A DNA stretch of 64,000 bases from Fistularia commersonii. Lineage: Eukaryota > Chordata > Actinopteri > Syngnathiformes > Fistulariidae. This document shows, one piece after another, positions 33,571 through 45,296 of the stretch (within the stretch, counting starts at the first letter, position 1; each line of letters begins with the position of its first letter). Location: positions 8,676,965 to 8,740,964 of the forward strand of contig JBBMNZ010000003.1 in the NCBI GenBank assembly GCA_037954325.1, read 5' to 3'. The position numbers and the translations under genes are program-made. Below the pieces are notes generated by a model, which was not told the DNA's origin, did no database searches, and saw only the letters and a list, made by a program, of their open reading frames with translations.

Positions 33571-35000
33571 ATGGATGCCCATCAAATTTTTGTGTTCTGG
33601 TTTTCATATTAATGTTTGCCCAGGATTCACATCAAACGTGTCTTTTGTGAGAAATCCTGCCAGCCCAACCTTCTAGAATCACCTTTTTGGGAAGCAATGC
33701 CTTCTGGTGTCATGTTCGAGTCAACCCCAGATTGGTCTCATTCACAGCCAATTTGAAGTTGTGTATGTTTCACAGGTTGTGCAGGAGGAAAGCAGGAGAA
33801 CCCCGTAAAGAACCTACAAAGTCAGAGAACATGAAAACCTAACGCTGGACGAGTGAGGTCAATCGAACCTGGAACATCTGATTTCCATGCGATCAAAATT
33901 TTGGGATCGGAGTCCGAGACCTTGGACCTTTGAGCAGGATGTTTCCGGAAATACTGAAGGGAATACAAGTCGGACAGATAAACTTCTGCAGATGATTCCC
34001 TCAACTCTTTATTTACATCTTGAGCAAAAGATTCCCATTCCTGATACAGGATTTCTTCCTTCTTTTGCAAGGGGGGAGGGGTTTAAGGGCGGACGGCGCT
34101 GAATTGAAATCTGTTCGCTTCCTGAAATGGATGATATGTAAAAACAACTACACCAGGCAGAGTTGGACATCTGAAAGAGCTTGATTTCGCCGATGACAGT
34201 CCGGTAATCATATTACCACTGCCAGATCACGGAAGAGATGAGCGTCTCCGCATCCAACAAGCGCCTTGTCCAGATCTCCGGGATGTGCGCGTTTGTTTAT
34301 GGCAGTTCCCGGAACAAATCCAGACAACAGATTGAACTCAATGTTATTTTAGCGTTAAAAAGCGTTCGCATGCGGCCGTGTGTCTCTGAAGTGTGTCAAA
34401 AAGCTTGCGCGACGCATGCCGAGGTCACCGCAGACCCCTCGCTCGATCGGTTGGTGCCTGACCTTCTCATTCAAACGGTGTCCCGCAGACCGTCGCGTTT
34501 GCGGTGACCTTTAAGACACAGGCGATAACTGGCGGTCAAGCAGGAGAGGAAACCCTACACCGCTCGACTCCCAACGTGAAAAAGGGGTGTCACAACACGC
34601 AACTCCGACAATGCTATGAGTCTCCTCATGCATGTTTTTGGACTGTGTGAGAACATTTAATTCCTCGTGGTTATCCGCAGAGATCTCATCTCGAAAGACG
34701 ACATAGTCGCTGCTTTTTGAAAGAAACGGCCGAGAGTCTGAGAAGCCTTGAATATCTCAGAGGGTAAGATTTCACTTAATACAACGCAGAGGTCAGGGAG
34801 GTTGACGGCATCTTTCCTCCCCCATCCACGGCTTGTTTTTCATGTTGTCAGAGCTTACATTTAATAGCAGCACCTTGTAAATCGAAATACATTAAGAACT
34901 TTAAAAGCGATCCATTTTATGTTTTAAAGCCTCTGGTTTTTAAACTTTCATGAATCCAGTGAATGTGTTTATCATTGAGCTGGCAAAAAAAAAAAAAAGA
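33571..35000. other. Non-coding stretch, no gene recognised
   Basis: Possible very decayed array-repeat body text is visible at 33720-33860 and 34618-34655 ('gcatgtttttggactgtgtg'). No coding sequence is supported. Confidence 0.4.
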
Positions 35001-35006
35001 GTCTGA

Positions 35007-35423
35007 CTGGGGATGTCAAACTTGTGATTTACGATGTTAAATATTCCAATGTCAATTGGAATATTGTCAATCAAGGGCCCCATAGAGAGACATAAACCGC
35101 CACATCTGGCCTGTTTTGCTTTTTTATCCGGCCAGCTAAACAATTTTCCTTGAATATCTTAATAAGTATTTTCAATCAGTATTGAATTTATAAACTCCTT
35201 ATTTTTTTCCAGTTGTTTAATTTTGAATGGATGATGACACACAAAGCAATGTCAGGACAATTACATGATCATAAATGATTTTAAAGTTGAAATAAAATGC
35301 CCGAAAAAATTGAATTGAATTGCAATTTTCATTTTGTTCAACTCATGTGATACCTAATTGGCCCGCGTATGAAAATGAAGTAAGAAATGTGGCCCGCAAG
35401 CCAAAATAATTGCCCCACCTTTG
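35007..35423. mobile_element. Short hAT-like non-autonomous element (probable)
   Basis: The left end 'ctggggatgtcaaacttgtg' and the right end 'aatgtggcccgcaagccaaa' followed by 'ataattgccccacctttg' resemble fish hAT termini of the CAGGGGTGTCAAACT / TGGCCCGC type. The interior is AT-rich without coding sequence. The flanks give no convincing 8-bp duplication, so the boundaries are tentative. Confidence 0.5.
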
Positions 35424-36415
35424 TCTAGATGCATCTACATACAGATCGAGCAGAGCTCAATAACATGACATTTCCATACGAAGAACCGTGAATATGAATG
35501 ACACCAATACAGCGCGACATCTGATGGCGTGTGTTTAGCGGAAAACGACTTTAACCAAAACAGATTTAATCTGTTATAATAAAATCCAATGATTTGGAAA
35601 AACAACATGCCCTTTAGCAGGAGGTCTGCGTGTCTGCAGTATGACTCAAAAAAACAAAGAGTGTTTTTGTCAAAACACCAGACGGGATTTTTTGTTAAGA
35701 CATTCAAGTGAAGGACTTAAGGCCGATGTCTTCATGCCAGGGGATTCATTCGTTTTAATTCTTTAATCGTCTACACTGCTACCCTGGACCCACCAGGGTA
35801 AACGACCATTCACTCCTTTATGCACGGTTTATTGACAGTAAATCCTCAAAAAGCATACATTTGGAACATTGGAAGCATAAATTTCCAGTGAAATAATTAT
35901 CTATTCCTTTGCAAACCTTGTTCTGAACTGCCAAATATTTTCTGAATCGGTTCAAGTTCTTCGGTTTTAACGAAATCTGCGTATTCTTTCATAAGCCGGG
36001 CTTCACTTCATCCTTTGGCATTGTAACGGGAACTGTGATTTATTAAACAAAAGCAGGAGGTATCACTTTCAAAATGAATGGCATCTCCCATTTTTTTATA
36101 TCCTTTCTTTTTAATTCCAGGCCAAGGGACGAGCTGAATTCATTTTCTTCGCTGGTAACCTGACGTTCTAGCAGAACAATATCTCAGACTGGCGGCGCAG
36201 TCGGCGTCCGGGGTCACGATTATGCAAAAGGTTTGGTGCTGAGGAGTCCAAAAAAAAAAAAAAAAAAAAAAGAATAAAATAAAGTAAGTTTCTAATTGTT
36301 GAAAGGGAATATCAAACGGCTGTGGGGATGATGTCACGGTTTAGTAAGACAGATAAAACGCATTCAAATATTCATGGCGGCGCCGCAGCCCCACTGATAC
36401 TGGTTCGTGCACGCC

Positions 36416-36490
36416 GTGTGGTTCCTGTCATCTGCTGCCCTTTTTAGTGTTCGAACCAGCGGTTTGACACGGCGGATGACAGAGCAACAC
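36416..36490. other. Imperfect hairpin of pre-miRNA size
   Basis: An outer stem pairs CTGTCATCTGC (36425-36435) with GCGGATGACAG (36472-36482), 10 of 11 Watson-Crick plus one wobble. It extends outward through GTGTGGTT against AGCAACAC with one mismatch and one bulge. An inner stem pairs GTGTTCGAACC (36447-36457) with GGTTTGACAC (36461-36470), leaving loop AGC. The 5' side carries an 11-nt bulge (36436-36446). Whether it is transcribed or conserved is unknown. Confidence 0.4.
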
Positions 36491-36744
36491 CCCCACCCCC
36501 CCTCAGATGTGGACTTCAGAGAGCAAAACTCAGATTAATATTCAGTTTCGGTTTTTCCGCGACAGCTCCGACCTTCTGTTTGGTTTCCAGACGCGGCCTG
36601 TCGTCGTGTTTGATGTCTTTGCTTTCGTGGGACGGACGCAGGTGAACCGGGTCACCGGTTCGTGGGGGTTTGAGAGATCTTAAGGATCCATTTGATCTCC
36701 GCCGTATTTTTAACGGCTCCCCGGCCTCCGATATTCAATATGAC

Positions 36745-36772
36745 GGGGGGGGGGGGGGGGGGGGGGGGGGGG
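36745..36772 (+). repeat. Poly(G) run, 28 bases
   Basis: An uninterrupted run of 28 G. Such a run can in principle form a G-quadruplex. Its assembled length may be unreliable because homopolymers are error-prone. Confidence 0.9.
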
Positions 36773-36839
36773 ACGGGACCTGGAAGGATGGAAGGAGTCT
36801 CCATGTTCAGGCTGTGTCTCGGTGGGTTCCACCGATTTC

Positions 36840-37500
36840 CCACTACAGTCTAAAAACATGCAGGAGGTTCATTTGGAATCCTAAATTGGTCAGACATGAG
36901 AATGTAAGGGTGAACGGTAATATAGCTCTATAAGACAACCAAATGACAGGTTGAATAATTTTAGTCTCCAGATGAAGTAAGTGAAAGGGTGACTGACTAT
37001 TTCTCTGTCACATAAATGAGAGGGTGAATAGTTGCATTTCTCTATATGACGTGTGTTTGAGTGGTTGTATGTCTGTTTACGCCATTTAAATGAAAGGGTG
37101 AATAGTTGTATTTCTCCATATGATGGAATGAAAGCGTGAATGTTTGCATGCCTGTATATGTGTGAATGAGAGGACACATGAATGAGAGGGTGAATGGTTA
37201 TATATCTTTTTTTGAGGCAACTTAATAAGAGAGTGTCTCAAAATGACGGGAGTGAAAAGGTGGATGATCGTATGTCTCTAGAAAATGTTAATAAGAGGGT
37301 AACTGGTTGTATTCTCTATATGATATCGAGATGATAGGGTGAATAGTCGCCTGTCTCGATATGACATTTAAATGAGAGGGTGAACGTTTGTATATCTCTA
37401 TACGTGGCCTTGTGATTGACTCGTGATTAATCCAAGGGGTAATATTACCTCTCGCCCAATGAAAGCCAAAATCAGCTGAGGAGATACGGAATAAAATGAA
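36840..37500 (+). repeat. Array-type repeat, plus orientation, longest continuous array
   Basis: The body phrase 'ctaaaaacatgcaggaggtt' is followed by about ten degenerate units of roughly 40 bp, each with 'gagggtgaatggttgtatgt' or a variant and a 'ctctatatgac' core. The copy closes with 'cttgtgattgactcgtgatt' and a decayed tail. The tRNA-like head is missing. It is the best place to derive the unit consensus. Confidence 0.75.
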
Positions 37501-37600
37501 TGATCCATGCATATTTAAAGTAAAAATATGGTTTTATTTCTCTACGTTCCAATCAAGGTCCCATCAAATGGCCAGGAGGAGCCAATGCTTGGGGCACAAT

Positions 37601-37790
37601 AATATATACATCTATATAATCTTTTTCTCTCTCTCCCTCTATATATATATATGTATATATTTATGCATGTCTGTGTGTATAGATACAGTATATACACAAG
37701 TGTATATATATATATATGTGTGTGTGTGTGTATAGATATATATACACATCTATATATATAAATATGGAGAGAGAGAGAGAGAGAGAGATC
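37601..37790. repeat. TA/TG/AG-rich simple sequence
   Basis: Alternating TATA, TGTG and AGAG blocks; the longest AG run is near 37765-37788. Confidence 0.85.
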
Positions 37791-38217
37791 CTTTTTTTAA
37801 CAAAATTAAAAGTAGATTCGAAGCTCAACTCAGCAGCAGCTTCATGTCTGGTGTCGCCCGGCGGCACCCGAGTGAAGCGCTGACCACGAAGCTCAAAGTT
37901 CAGCACTCCTCACCCTTGACCTTGCTTACAGCTGACCTTTTCAAGCACGGCCGCGGAGGTAAACTCTTGATTTGACCAAAGCCGACACCGCAAATGGTAG
38001 GGGAGCAGAGGACAAATAAATAAATAAAATAATAAATAAATAAAACTTGTTTGCCGCCTGAACGGCGTGTTAGTCTCGGCCCGCCGCCCCATTGATCCCA
38101 CATTATTAAAATGAGGTGACATCTCACCGGGCCTGCTTGCGCTTCTCTTACTCCCCTCCCCGCTAATTGACAGTAATTTGTATGGCGGCTCATCTTACCA
38201 GCCTTTTCCTCAGCTCT

Positions 38218-38219
<2 letters not shown>

Positions 38220-38255
<36 letters not shown>
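38220..38255. repeat. (CA)n microsatellite
   Basis: A pure CA tract of about 17 units. Confidence 0.95.
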
Positions 38256-38256
<1 letters not shown>

Positions 38257-38827
38257 TTAATTTATGTCGTCTCATCCCTCAGTGTCCCTGAGAAAACGAA
38301 TACTACGGCGGGGATTTAATGGCGTGCAGATAAGAGCACGCCGCCGCCATCAGTCACCGCTGAGAGTTGACGCGTCATTATAATCATCATCGACAGGTTT
38401 CCGCTCATTTCCATATGAATACATTCAATCCCCTCGCATAGACGTTGTCGCCGACGCATTTTATAACATATTATCGTTTCCGGAAAGAGTAACTGTCGCA
38501 TGATGCATTTCACTCGCCTCGAGTGACCCTTCAACCTCCTCCTGCAGCCCCATCTCGCAAGAAACATCTCCGCTGCGATTGTTATTCTACACATACACGC
38601 AGCGTGTGACTATACATGTAACCTGCGGGAAGTGTGTGTGTGTGTGTTTTGGTTGGGAGTGTGTGTGTTTGTGTGGGGGGGGTGCTGAGTCTGCCCAAAA
38701 CAAGACACCATGTGTTTGTCAAGGGGTGACAGATGGAGAAGGTGGAGAAAAGAGAGAGAGAGAGATGGAGAGAGGAGGCAAGGGACAGATTGTGCAACGT
38801 GATGGTCAGCACACACATGCACGGACG

Positions 38828-38830
<3 letters not shown>

Positions 38831-38871
<41 letters not shown>
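38831..38871. repeat. (CA)n microsatellite
   Basis: A CA tract of about 20 units ending in GCGCGC. Confidence 0.95.
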
Positions 38872-38872
<1 letters not shown>

Positions 38873-39003
38873 GCGCAGGAGGCTTCAAATAGTAAGAGCT
38901 GCATTAATAATTAAGAGTTTCTTGCAGTTTGCACTCTTTCAGGAAAAATCTGCCTTCCCGGTTTGGAAATTACCCCACCAGACAAAACTGTTTACTTTTA
39001 AGC

Positions 39004-39004
<1 letters not shown>

Positions 39005-39052
<48 letters not shown>
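39005..39052. repeat. (TG)n microsatellite
   Basis: A pure TG tract of about 23 units, about 135 bp from the CA tract at 38831-38871 and complementary to it. Confidence 0.95.
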
Positions 39053-39055
<3 letters not shown>

Positions 39056-39579
39056 GCAGCGCCTTTGGACCTCAGGGGCCAAATTATCTTTCGTGATACG
39101 TGGAACAAGAAAAAGCTTTCATTAAGTGACATTAATCGCCGCTTCTCTCCTTTCTTAATCAATGTCGGCAGTCAAAACATCTGCAGAGGCTCCGATCCGT
39201 CCTCTTGTCATCTTTTGTGCCGTCCGTTTTTTTTCTTTAATCGCCACTGGAGAACTTCCATCACGGCATCACACACGCAGTGTTTAAATCAATGACTGTA
39301 ACACAAATGGATGGTCTGCAGTGTGAAATCCACATATTGAACTCTCACACCGCCCATCGCCCCGATTGTTCCCGGGTGCTCGGTGGATCCGAACATCCGG
39401 CGCCAGATTCGGAGAGGGAAACGGAGGAAACTGAGGATTTTGTTCCAAGCCCCCGACTTCGGTATTTGGTTATTATTCACCCAGACAGGTAAAAGGTCAT
39501 CTGCCAATTTTCTCTCCTCCAAATTGGTGGAATTCACCATTTTGTAAAAAAACATACAACTGTATACTCCTCTCATTTA

Positions 39580-39757
39580 CACGTCAAAAGGAGGAAAATA
39601 AACATTCACCCTCTTAAGGTCTGCCCGAACTGCATGTTTTCGGACTGGAGAATATGGAGACTCCACACAGAAAAGCCGCTGTTGGAATCCAACCGGGGGC
39701 CTTATTGCTGCGAGGCGAAAGTGCTAACCGCCGCTCCATCGTGCCTCCCGAAAAATA
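39580..39757 (-). repeat. Array-type repeat, head and body fragment
   Basis: 'ctgcatgttttcggactgga' and 'cacagaaaagccgctgttgg' are followed by 'aatccaaccgggggcc' and 'gtgctaaccgccgctcca'. On the minus strand this is the tRNA-like head (TTAGCAC near the A box, GGTTGGATTCC near the B box). The array part is nearly absent. Confidence 0.6.
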
Positions 39758-39759
39758 AT

Positions 39760-40488
39760 TATTCATTTTTCAAAAGTAAATCATAATAAGCCCTTTACAG
39801 ACCATTAAAACCAAGTCTGTCGAGCAAACCTTCAAGTCTAGGTCTGAAGGTCAGAGGCAAACTTTTTCCACTAATAAATATCGATTCAGGAAGCGGTCTG
39901 AGTGATCCGAGCCACCCGAGCTGTTTCCCGATCGCGATCGATTAATTGAAACGACACTTCCGGGTCCGTTTTCTCCACCGTCACCTTGTCTCATTAACGC
40001 CACAAAACCCGAGTGTTTCGGCACAAAAAGCGCACCAAAACAAGTCACCGTCTCTCCCCCTCCGGACGAACGCCGTGGGATCGGAGAGATTTTCCAAAAC
40101 TGATTTACGAGCGCGAAGCTGCAAACGGTGACTGGCATCGCTGACAAATCGGTGGCGCGGAACTTTCCAGCGGAGGACGCCCGACGCTATTAAATTAAAC
40201 ATTCACCTGGGGGTAGGAGAGGAGAGGAAAAGGGGGTGTGATTGAGTGACAACTGTGATAAAAACACACATGTAGCAAATAGTAGTAACTGATTTGACAC
40301 ACACGTGCACACACGCGCACGCCCACGAGTCAAGGAGGACGGCTGTAAAACTAAGGGAAAAAATAATAATCATGGAGAATGTGTGCGTGCGTGTGTGGAA
40401 AAAGTATTAGGGAGGGGACAATTGAGTCGTCCTGTAACATTCAGAGCAGAACGGAGGCTCGCAGGAGAACAGGCTCTTTTTACGGGGG

Positions 40489-40534
<46 letters not shown>

Positions 40535-41635
40535 ACACACACACACACAGCTTGACAGCCCAGACAGCTATTACGAAGTGCTCCCTTGCCCTCGGAGCGT
40601 CCAAAGTGGTGTCTGATGGATGAGCCATCAGCAGGACTATTGGTGTCTGGTCTCGAGAGAGAGAGAGGCTCTGACACGGACGACCCAGACAGCCGCCACG
40701 CAAACACCCGGGCCCCGATCCGTCCGAAAGAAAAAAAAAAAATCACGCCTGTCGTGATCTTTTGCGTCATTACCCGTTTCTCAGATTGACGCTCGCGACG
40801 ATACGACGCCGCGTTTGCATGTGTTTATCCGCACCCAGGAGGTCCAAACTTTGGAGACACACCTGTCCAGCGTGGAAGTCTTGAGAGGAAAAAAGACAAA
40901 GCGGCAATTTTTTTTTTTTTTTGCCCTCATCTCTTTATCCATCCGTCCGTTTTCCTGAACCGCAGGCTGGAGCGTGCATTTTTGATAAGACACCGGTAGA
41001 GATATCTCCTTTCACAAACAGATGATCTGAGCTGTTCCTGAAATGTCGGGGGACGAGGGAGGGGGGGGTCGTGATGTGAAGGGGAGAAAAAAGAAAATAG
41101 AGGGAGGAAGAAGAAGGGGAGAGAAATTGCGGACGAGAGATTGAAGGCGAGGGGCGAGACGATGGCTGATGAATAGGAGATATATCTGTCCCCTTTGTGC
41201 TCATTGATTAGAAAGTCAAATCACCGGCGGTCCTTTTGTTAATGACGCAGCGCCGCGGCCTTTGACTGTCTGTCGCCCGGCCATCGACGCCGTCCATCCG
41301 TTCGCCAAACCAGACTGTCATTTCCATCACATCCGCACAATTATCTCCCCGCACGATTGTTCATGGAGGTGCGTGTCATCGCACCGCCTTTGGATGATAC
41401 TCCGCTTCCACAGCCACTCTCACTCCCAGCCGGTGGTAAATTGCCATAAAAATACAATTTACCCGGGTTCGGACATTGTTTTTGTTTTTTTTTTTGTGTG
41501 TGTGTGTGCGTGTGTGAAAACGCATCCCTGAAATGGATTTCTGACAGCCTCGCTGACGCCACGCAACGTCAAGAAAGATGAGAAGCATGTTTTGTGAGGA
41601 TGACAAAACACAGAATTCTTGAAGTATCTTATGCC
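39760..41635. other. Non-coding stretch
   Basis: It holds the CA tract at 40490-40549, a T run near 40908-40922, and a (TG)n patch at 41494-41508. No gene is recognised. Confidence 0.45.
40490..40549. repeat. (CA)n microsatellite
   Basis: A CA tract of about 29 units with one G interruption. Confidence 0.95.
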
Positions 41636-41644
41636 TCGTTCAGT

Positions 41645-42150
41645 CGGTCAGTCATTCATTATCTCTACCGCTTATCCCAACCTATCTCCCATGTGATTGT
41701 GCAAAAGGTGGGGTTCACCCTGGACCAGCCGCCAGTCGATCACAGGGCCACACACAACCATTCACCACGTCATTGACATGTCAAATAGAGAAATACAACC
41801 ACTCATCCTGCTATTCAAACATAGAATTATCATTCACTTCCTCTTGAATACATCATATAGACACATATAACCATTCAACCCCTCATTCAGACACTACGGG
41901 GCCCATACCGTGATTCACTTCCTTATTTACATGTCATATAGAGGCGTAAAATTATTCACCCTCTCATTCACGCATCGTATAGACACACAACCTTGCACTT
42001 TGGATCTCAAATGAAGTAACTGCATATTATGGGAATGTGGGAGAAACCATGGCGACCATACAGAAAGTCTCGCCGTCAGAATTGAACCACTAACCTTCTT
42101 GCTGTGAGGCAGAGGCGCTAACCGCTAACCGCTACCCACCAACCGCCTCC
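41645..42150 (-). repeat. Array-type tRNA-headed repeat, minus orientation
   Basis: The tail-side text 'attcattatctctaccgctt' is at the left. The body 'gttcaccctggaccagccgc' and 'cgatcacagggccacac' follows, then about six units of the 40-bp module ('catcatatagacacatataa', 'aaccattcaacccctcattc'). The head at the right includes 'agaattgaaccactaacctt' and 'gaggcagaggcgctaaccgc', with a short duplication of 'accgctaaccgct'. Confidence 0.75.
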
Positions 42151-42287
42151 TTGCCGCCTTTTTATGCGGTTTCCTTTTACTTCCCTTATTTAAGGTATAA
42201 GTCAAGAGCCACTCCAGAAAAGGTAAATCAGTTTCCTGTTTTTCCATCATGCACGAGGCAGACAGCTGCCCGAACTTCAGATCCACC

Positions 42288-42289
<2 letters not shown>

Positions 42290-42338
<49 letters not shown>
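42290..42338. repeat. (CA)n microsatellite
   Basis: A CA tract of about 24 units ending in GCGCGCG. Confidence 0.95.
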
Positions 42339-42340
<2 letters not shown>

Positions 42341-42782
42341 GCGCGTGTCTAGCTAAACACGTAGTTATTATCCTCCAATACCAAAATAGAGACATACAGC
42401 ATGTGCTGCGTGTTGCTGTATATTCCAGCCTGAGATGTAACCCTAGCTGTTTGTAATCGGGATAGGAATCTCACGGCAGCTGCCCCCCTTCCAATAAAAC
42501 CATTATACAGATGCTGCACGGCCCTTTTTGAAACTCGGCAACAAGGCCGGGGGGGCAGCTGGGCGTACAGATCCAAGGCTCTCTAAGTGCTCACAGAGCT
42601 TTTGGCTGTAACTGATGGGGGGGGTCCGACCACATGGCCCCCCATTATCGGCCTGGAGGTGCCAGCTGGCCCGAGGAGGCACTTGAACACTTGTCGAGGG
42701 GCACGAGGGGGCCAGGTGCGCCCCAAAACAGCAGTCAGCACATCCTTGCACCTGTGCAGACTACACTATGTATGTGTGCGTG

Positions 42783-42783
<1 letters not shown>

Positions 42784-42820
<37 letters not shown>

Positions 42821-42898
42821 CGGGCATTGCAGGTTCTGCATGCAGCATCTTACGGGTTGAGCTACAGTGATGCCACTCTTACCCTTGCCACACCCTGA

Positions 42899-42947
<49 letters not shown>

Positions 42948-43026
42948 TCGGGCATTGCAGGTTCTGCTTGCAGCATCTCACAGGTTGAGCTACAGTGATG
43001 CCACTCTTACCCTTGCCACACCCTGA

Positions 43027-43121
<95 letters not shown>
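42784..43121. repeat. Composite minisatellite: duplicated 84-bp unit between TG tracts
   Basis: The segment 42819-42902 is repeated at 42947-43030 with only a few differences (both contain 'cgggcattgcaggttctgc' and 'gttgagctacagtgatgcca'). Each copy is preceded and followed by long TG tracts. The repeat period is 128 bp. The last TG tract is about 90 bp. Confidence 0.9.
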
Positions 43122-43123
<2 letters not shown>

Positions 43124-43369
43124 GAGAGAAAACAGCAGCCGGAGGCGAGCATCGGGCAGGGGGTTTTCATTTGACCCAGTGACTCATCGAGAGGGTAGCG
43201 AGCTCACACCTCTCGCCTCGAGAGAAACGGACATTTGAGAACTGCTTATGTGGGAGACTTTTCTTCCCCCTGATCACTCAAGTAGGTGTGTTAATGCAGG
43301 TCCAAGTACATGGTTCAACTACCAATCCTCATCTGGGGGATCTGGTTCTAGGTCGTTCAAGGTTGTTTT

Positions 43370-43515
43370 ATTTAGTTATAATTTGGCTTGGGAGTTTAAC
43401 TGGGTCCATAAACAAGTTCGTAACGTGATTCGCTTGTATGTCAAATTAAATTACCCCATTGAAATGAACTAAAATGCTCGTAATCCATTCCAGCTCTGAG
43501 GTTTTACCATGTGCT
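43370..43515. mobile_element. Possible pogo/Tigger-like terminal fragment
   Basis: 'ccataaacaagttcgtaacg' and 'tatgtcaaattaaattaccc', then 'cattgaaatgaactaaaatg', resemble the terminal region of Tigger-like elements, where text such as 'gttcgtaactcg' and 'cccattgaaatgaatg' is typical. No inverted partner or target duplication was found. It could be related to the fragment at 16795. Confidence 0.4.
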
Positions 43516-43519
43516 TTTG

Positions 43520-45288
43520 AATTAAAAACTTGGCTACACTTTATTGCTAACCTTCATTTAGTGACAAGCGACAAAGTGAATAGCTGTCCTCTTTCTAAAA
43601 AAAAAACTGTCTCCGACCGCTTTGAATGACTCTTCCACGTCTCGTCCGGTGATGTTCCAACCATCTGCTGCACCAAATCCCGATAAATGTCTCCTGCCCT
43701 CTCACAGATCATGGTATCTCACTGACAGCAACTTCTGCATCTCTTCACAGATAAGTGCACAATAGACACATGTCGCTCATGTTTTTCCCTTTTCGCTAGG
43801 CTACCACATGACGGCGGCACGTCCAACAGTCTTTAAATCCCACTTCATTGACAGCGTCAGTGCAAACACTCTCAGAACTCAGATCTCAGCTCGTATCACA
43901 AAGCGAAAAAAAAAAAAACAACAACTGAGCGACAACCCGAAACACAACATGTGGAGCATCTTTAAATGATGAACCCAAAAATCCACCCGTGAGCAAGTAC
44001 GGAAACAACTTCCTTTTACCCCTGAGACCTCAGACCGGCTCAATGCGGTCGGCCTTCTGCCTCGACCTGATTGGGTAGGAAATAGAGAGACGGACAGATG
44101 GACTGCTAAGATTTTTTTTCAAAATAAGTGATTAACTTGGAGATGCGGTGGGCAGTTCACAAACCCCCGAGAGAAATGATTAGCAACTTAGCAATTAGCA
44201 TGACTGCCTATGCATCTTAATGGCACGTCACATGGAGAATTCCCTCCTCTTTATTTTGAGACTTTCTCAGAACTTTTGAGCGGTAACACGCCACGCGTGC
44301 ACGTCTAACTTTGGATTTGAATCTCCTACAGCGCATCTTATTGTTGGGGTGAATTGCCTCGATCTATCAACATTAGCATTTTAGCTGTTAGCAACGACGC
44401 ACTGGCCAAACGGCCAAGGACGAGCCAAGGCCCGTCTGAAAGTTGCTTGTATGGAGATGAATTATTCCTTTAAAAAGAAATTAGGTTTGTGCTCAGCTCC
44501 GCTGGAGCGAGACCCCGCTCTCCGACTCGTGCGCACAAAATGGATGCGACGTGTGTGTGTGTGTGTCCGAGGGTGCGTCGGTGTGTGTACACAATTTAAG
44601 ATGGATTCCCCCCCCCCTTGAATCCGGTTGTGACAGCAAACAAGAGCTTGAGAGGAAAGAGAGAAAAGAGAAAAAGCAATCTCGGCTGCGGGGATGAAGA
44701 CCGTGGATGTGTGTGAGGAAAACAACTGGTGGCAAGCTTTGGAGGCTGGACAATGACAAGAGCGGCCGAGAGCTCAATCATCTGGATGTGGAGACGGACT
44801 TAATACACTTTCCCTTGCAATATTTTATCCACAAAGGTCGAACTTCACAAGGTCATGGTTCCCTTCTTCCTCCCGGGCTCATTCCTTCTCAAGTGAGACC
44901 GTCTCCACTTTTATCGCTCCGCACGTCCCTTTCATTATTTCCCATCTAAGGAACAGGATCCGTCCCTCCTCCCTTCCATCAGCAACTAATAGCAAGACAA
45001 ATTCCCTTTCCCCGTCTGTCAGATGTCAGGGAGCCGTCGGATTCGTCGATCGGGTGGTAAATTGCGACCGGCGACGGCGGAAAAAACAAAACAAAACTTT
45101 CAAGGCCCATTTAGTGCCTGCGAAGAGTGTAAGATGTGTGAGAACCAGCCTGGAATCTGCATAGAAAGCAAACTAACACCACATGGACCGTTTCAAGGTC
45201 AAGATTTTATTTCAATGACACATAATCACAACGCTATCCGAGGACGCATTTCATGTTTAGCGGCTCTGGACCAACACTCTGTGAGATG
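43520..45288. other. Non-coding stretch, no gene recognised
   Basis: An A run lies at 43908-43918 and a C run near 44610-44618. Frames at 44462-44781 are low-complexity Ser/His-rich text from CA and CT tracts. Confidence 0.45.
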
Positions 45289-45296
45289 ATCAACAT

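Larger units (their letters stand above)
35424..36840. other. Non-coding stretch with poly(A), poly(G) and a hairpin
   Basis: It includes an A run at 36251-36271, a 75-nt hairpin-forming segment at 36416-36490, and a 28-base G run. No protein-coding gene is recognised. Confidence 0.5.
37791..39575. other. Non-coding stretch with CA tracts and possible conserved elements
   Basis: 38090-38210 and 38330-38580 are transposon-free and mixed in composition. They include 'ctaattgacagtaatttg', which combines homeodomain-like TAAT and MEIS-like TGACAG words. CA/TG tracts are listed separately. No gene is recognised. Confidence 0.45.

Noticed and set aside
36890..37400. CRISPR-like regularly spaced repeats
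   Set aside because: The units are degenerate, directly adjacent without unique spacers, and dispersed in a vertebrate genome; they are a minisatellite array.
38582..38914. Frames rich in His-Thr or Cys-Val repeats here and at many other places
   Set aside because: They are translations of (CA)n/(TG)n microsatellites.
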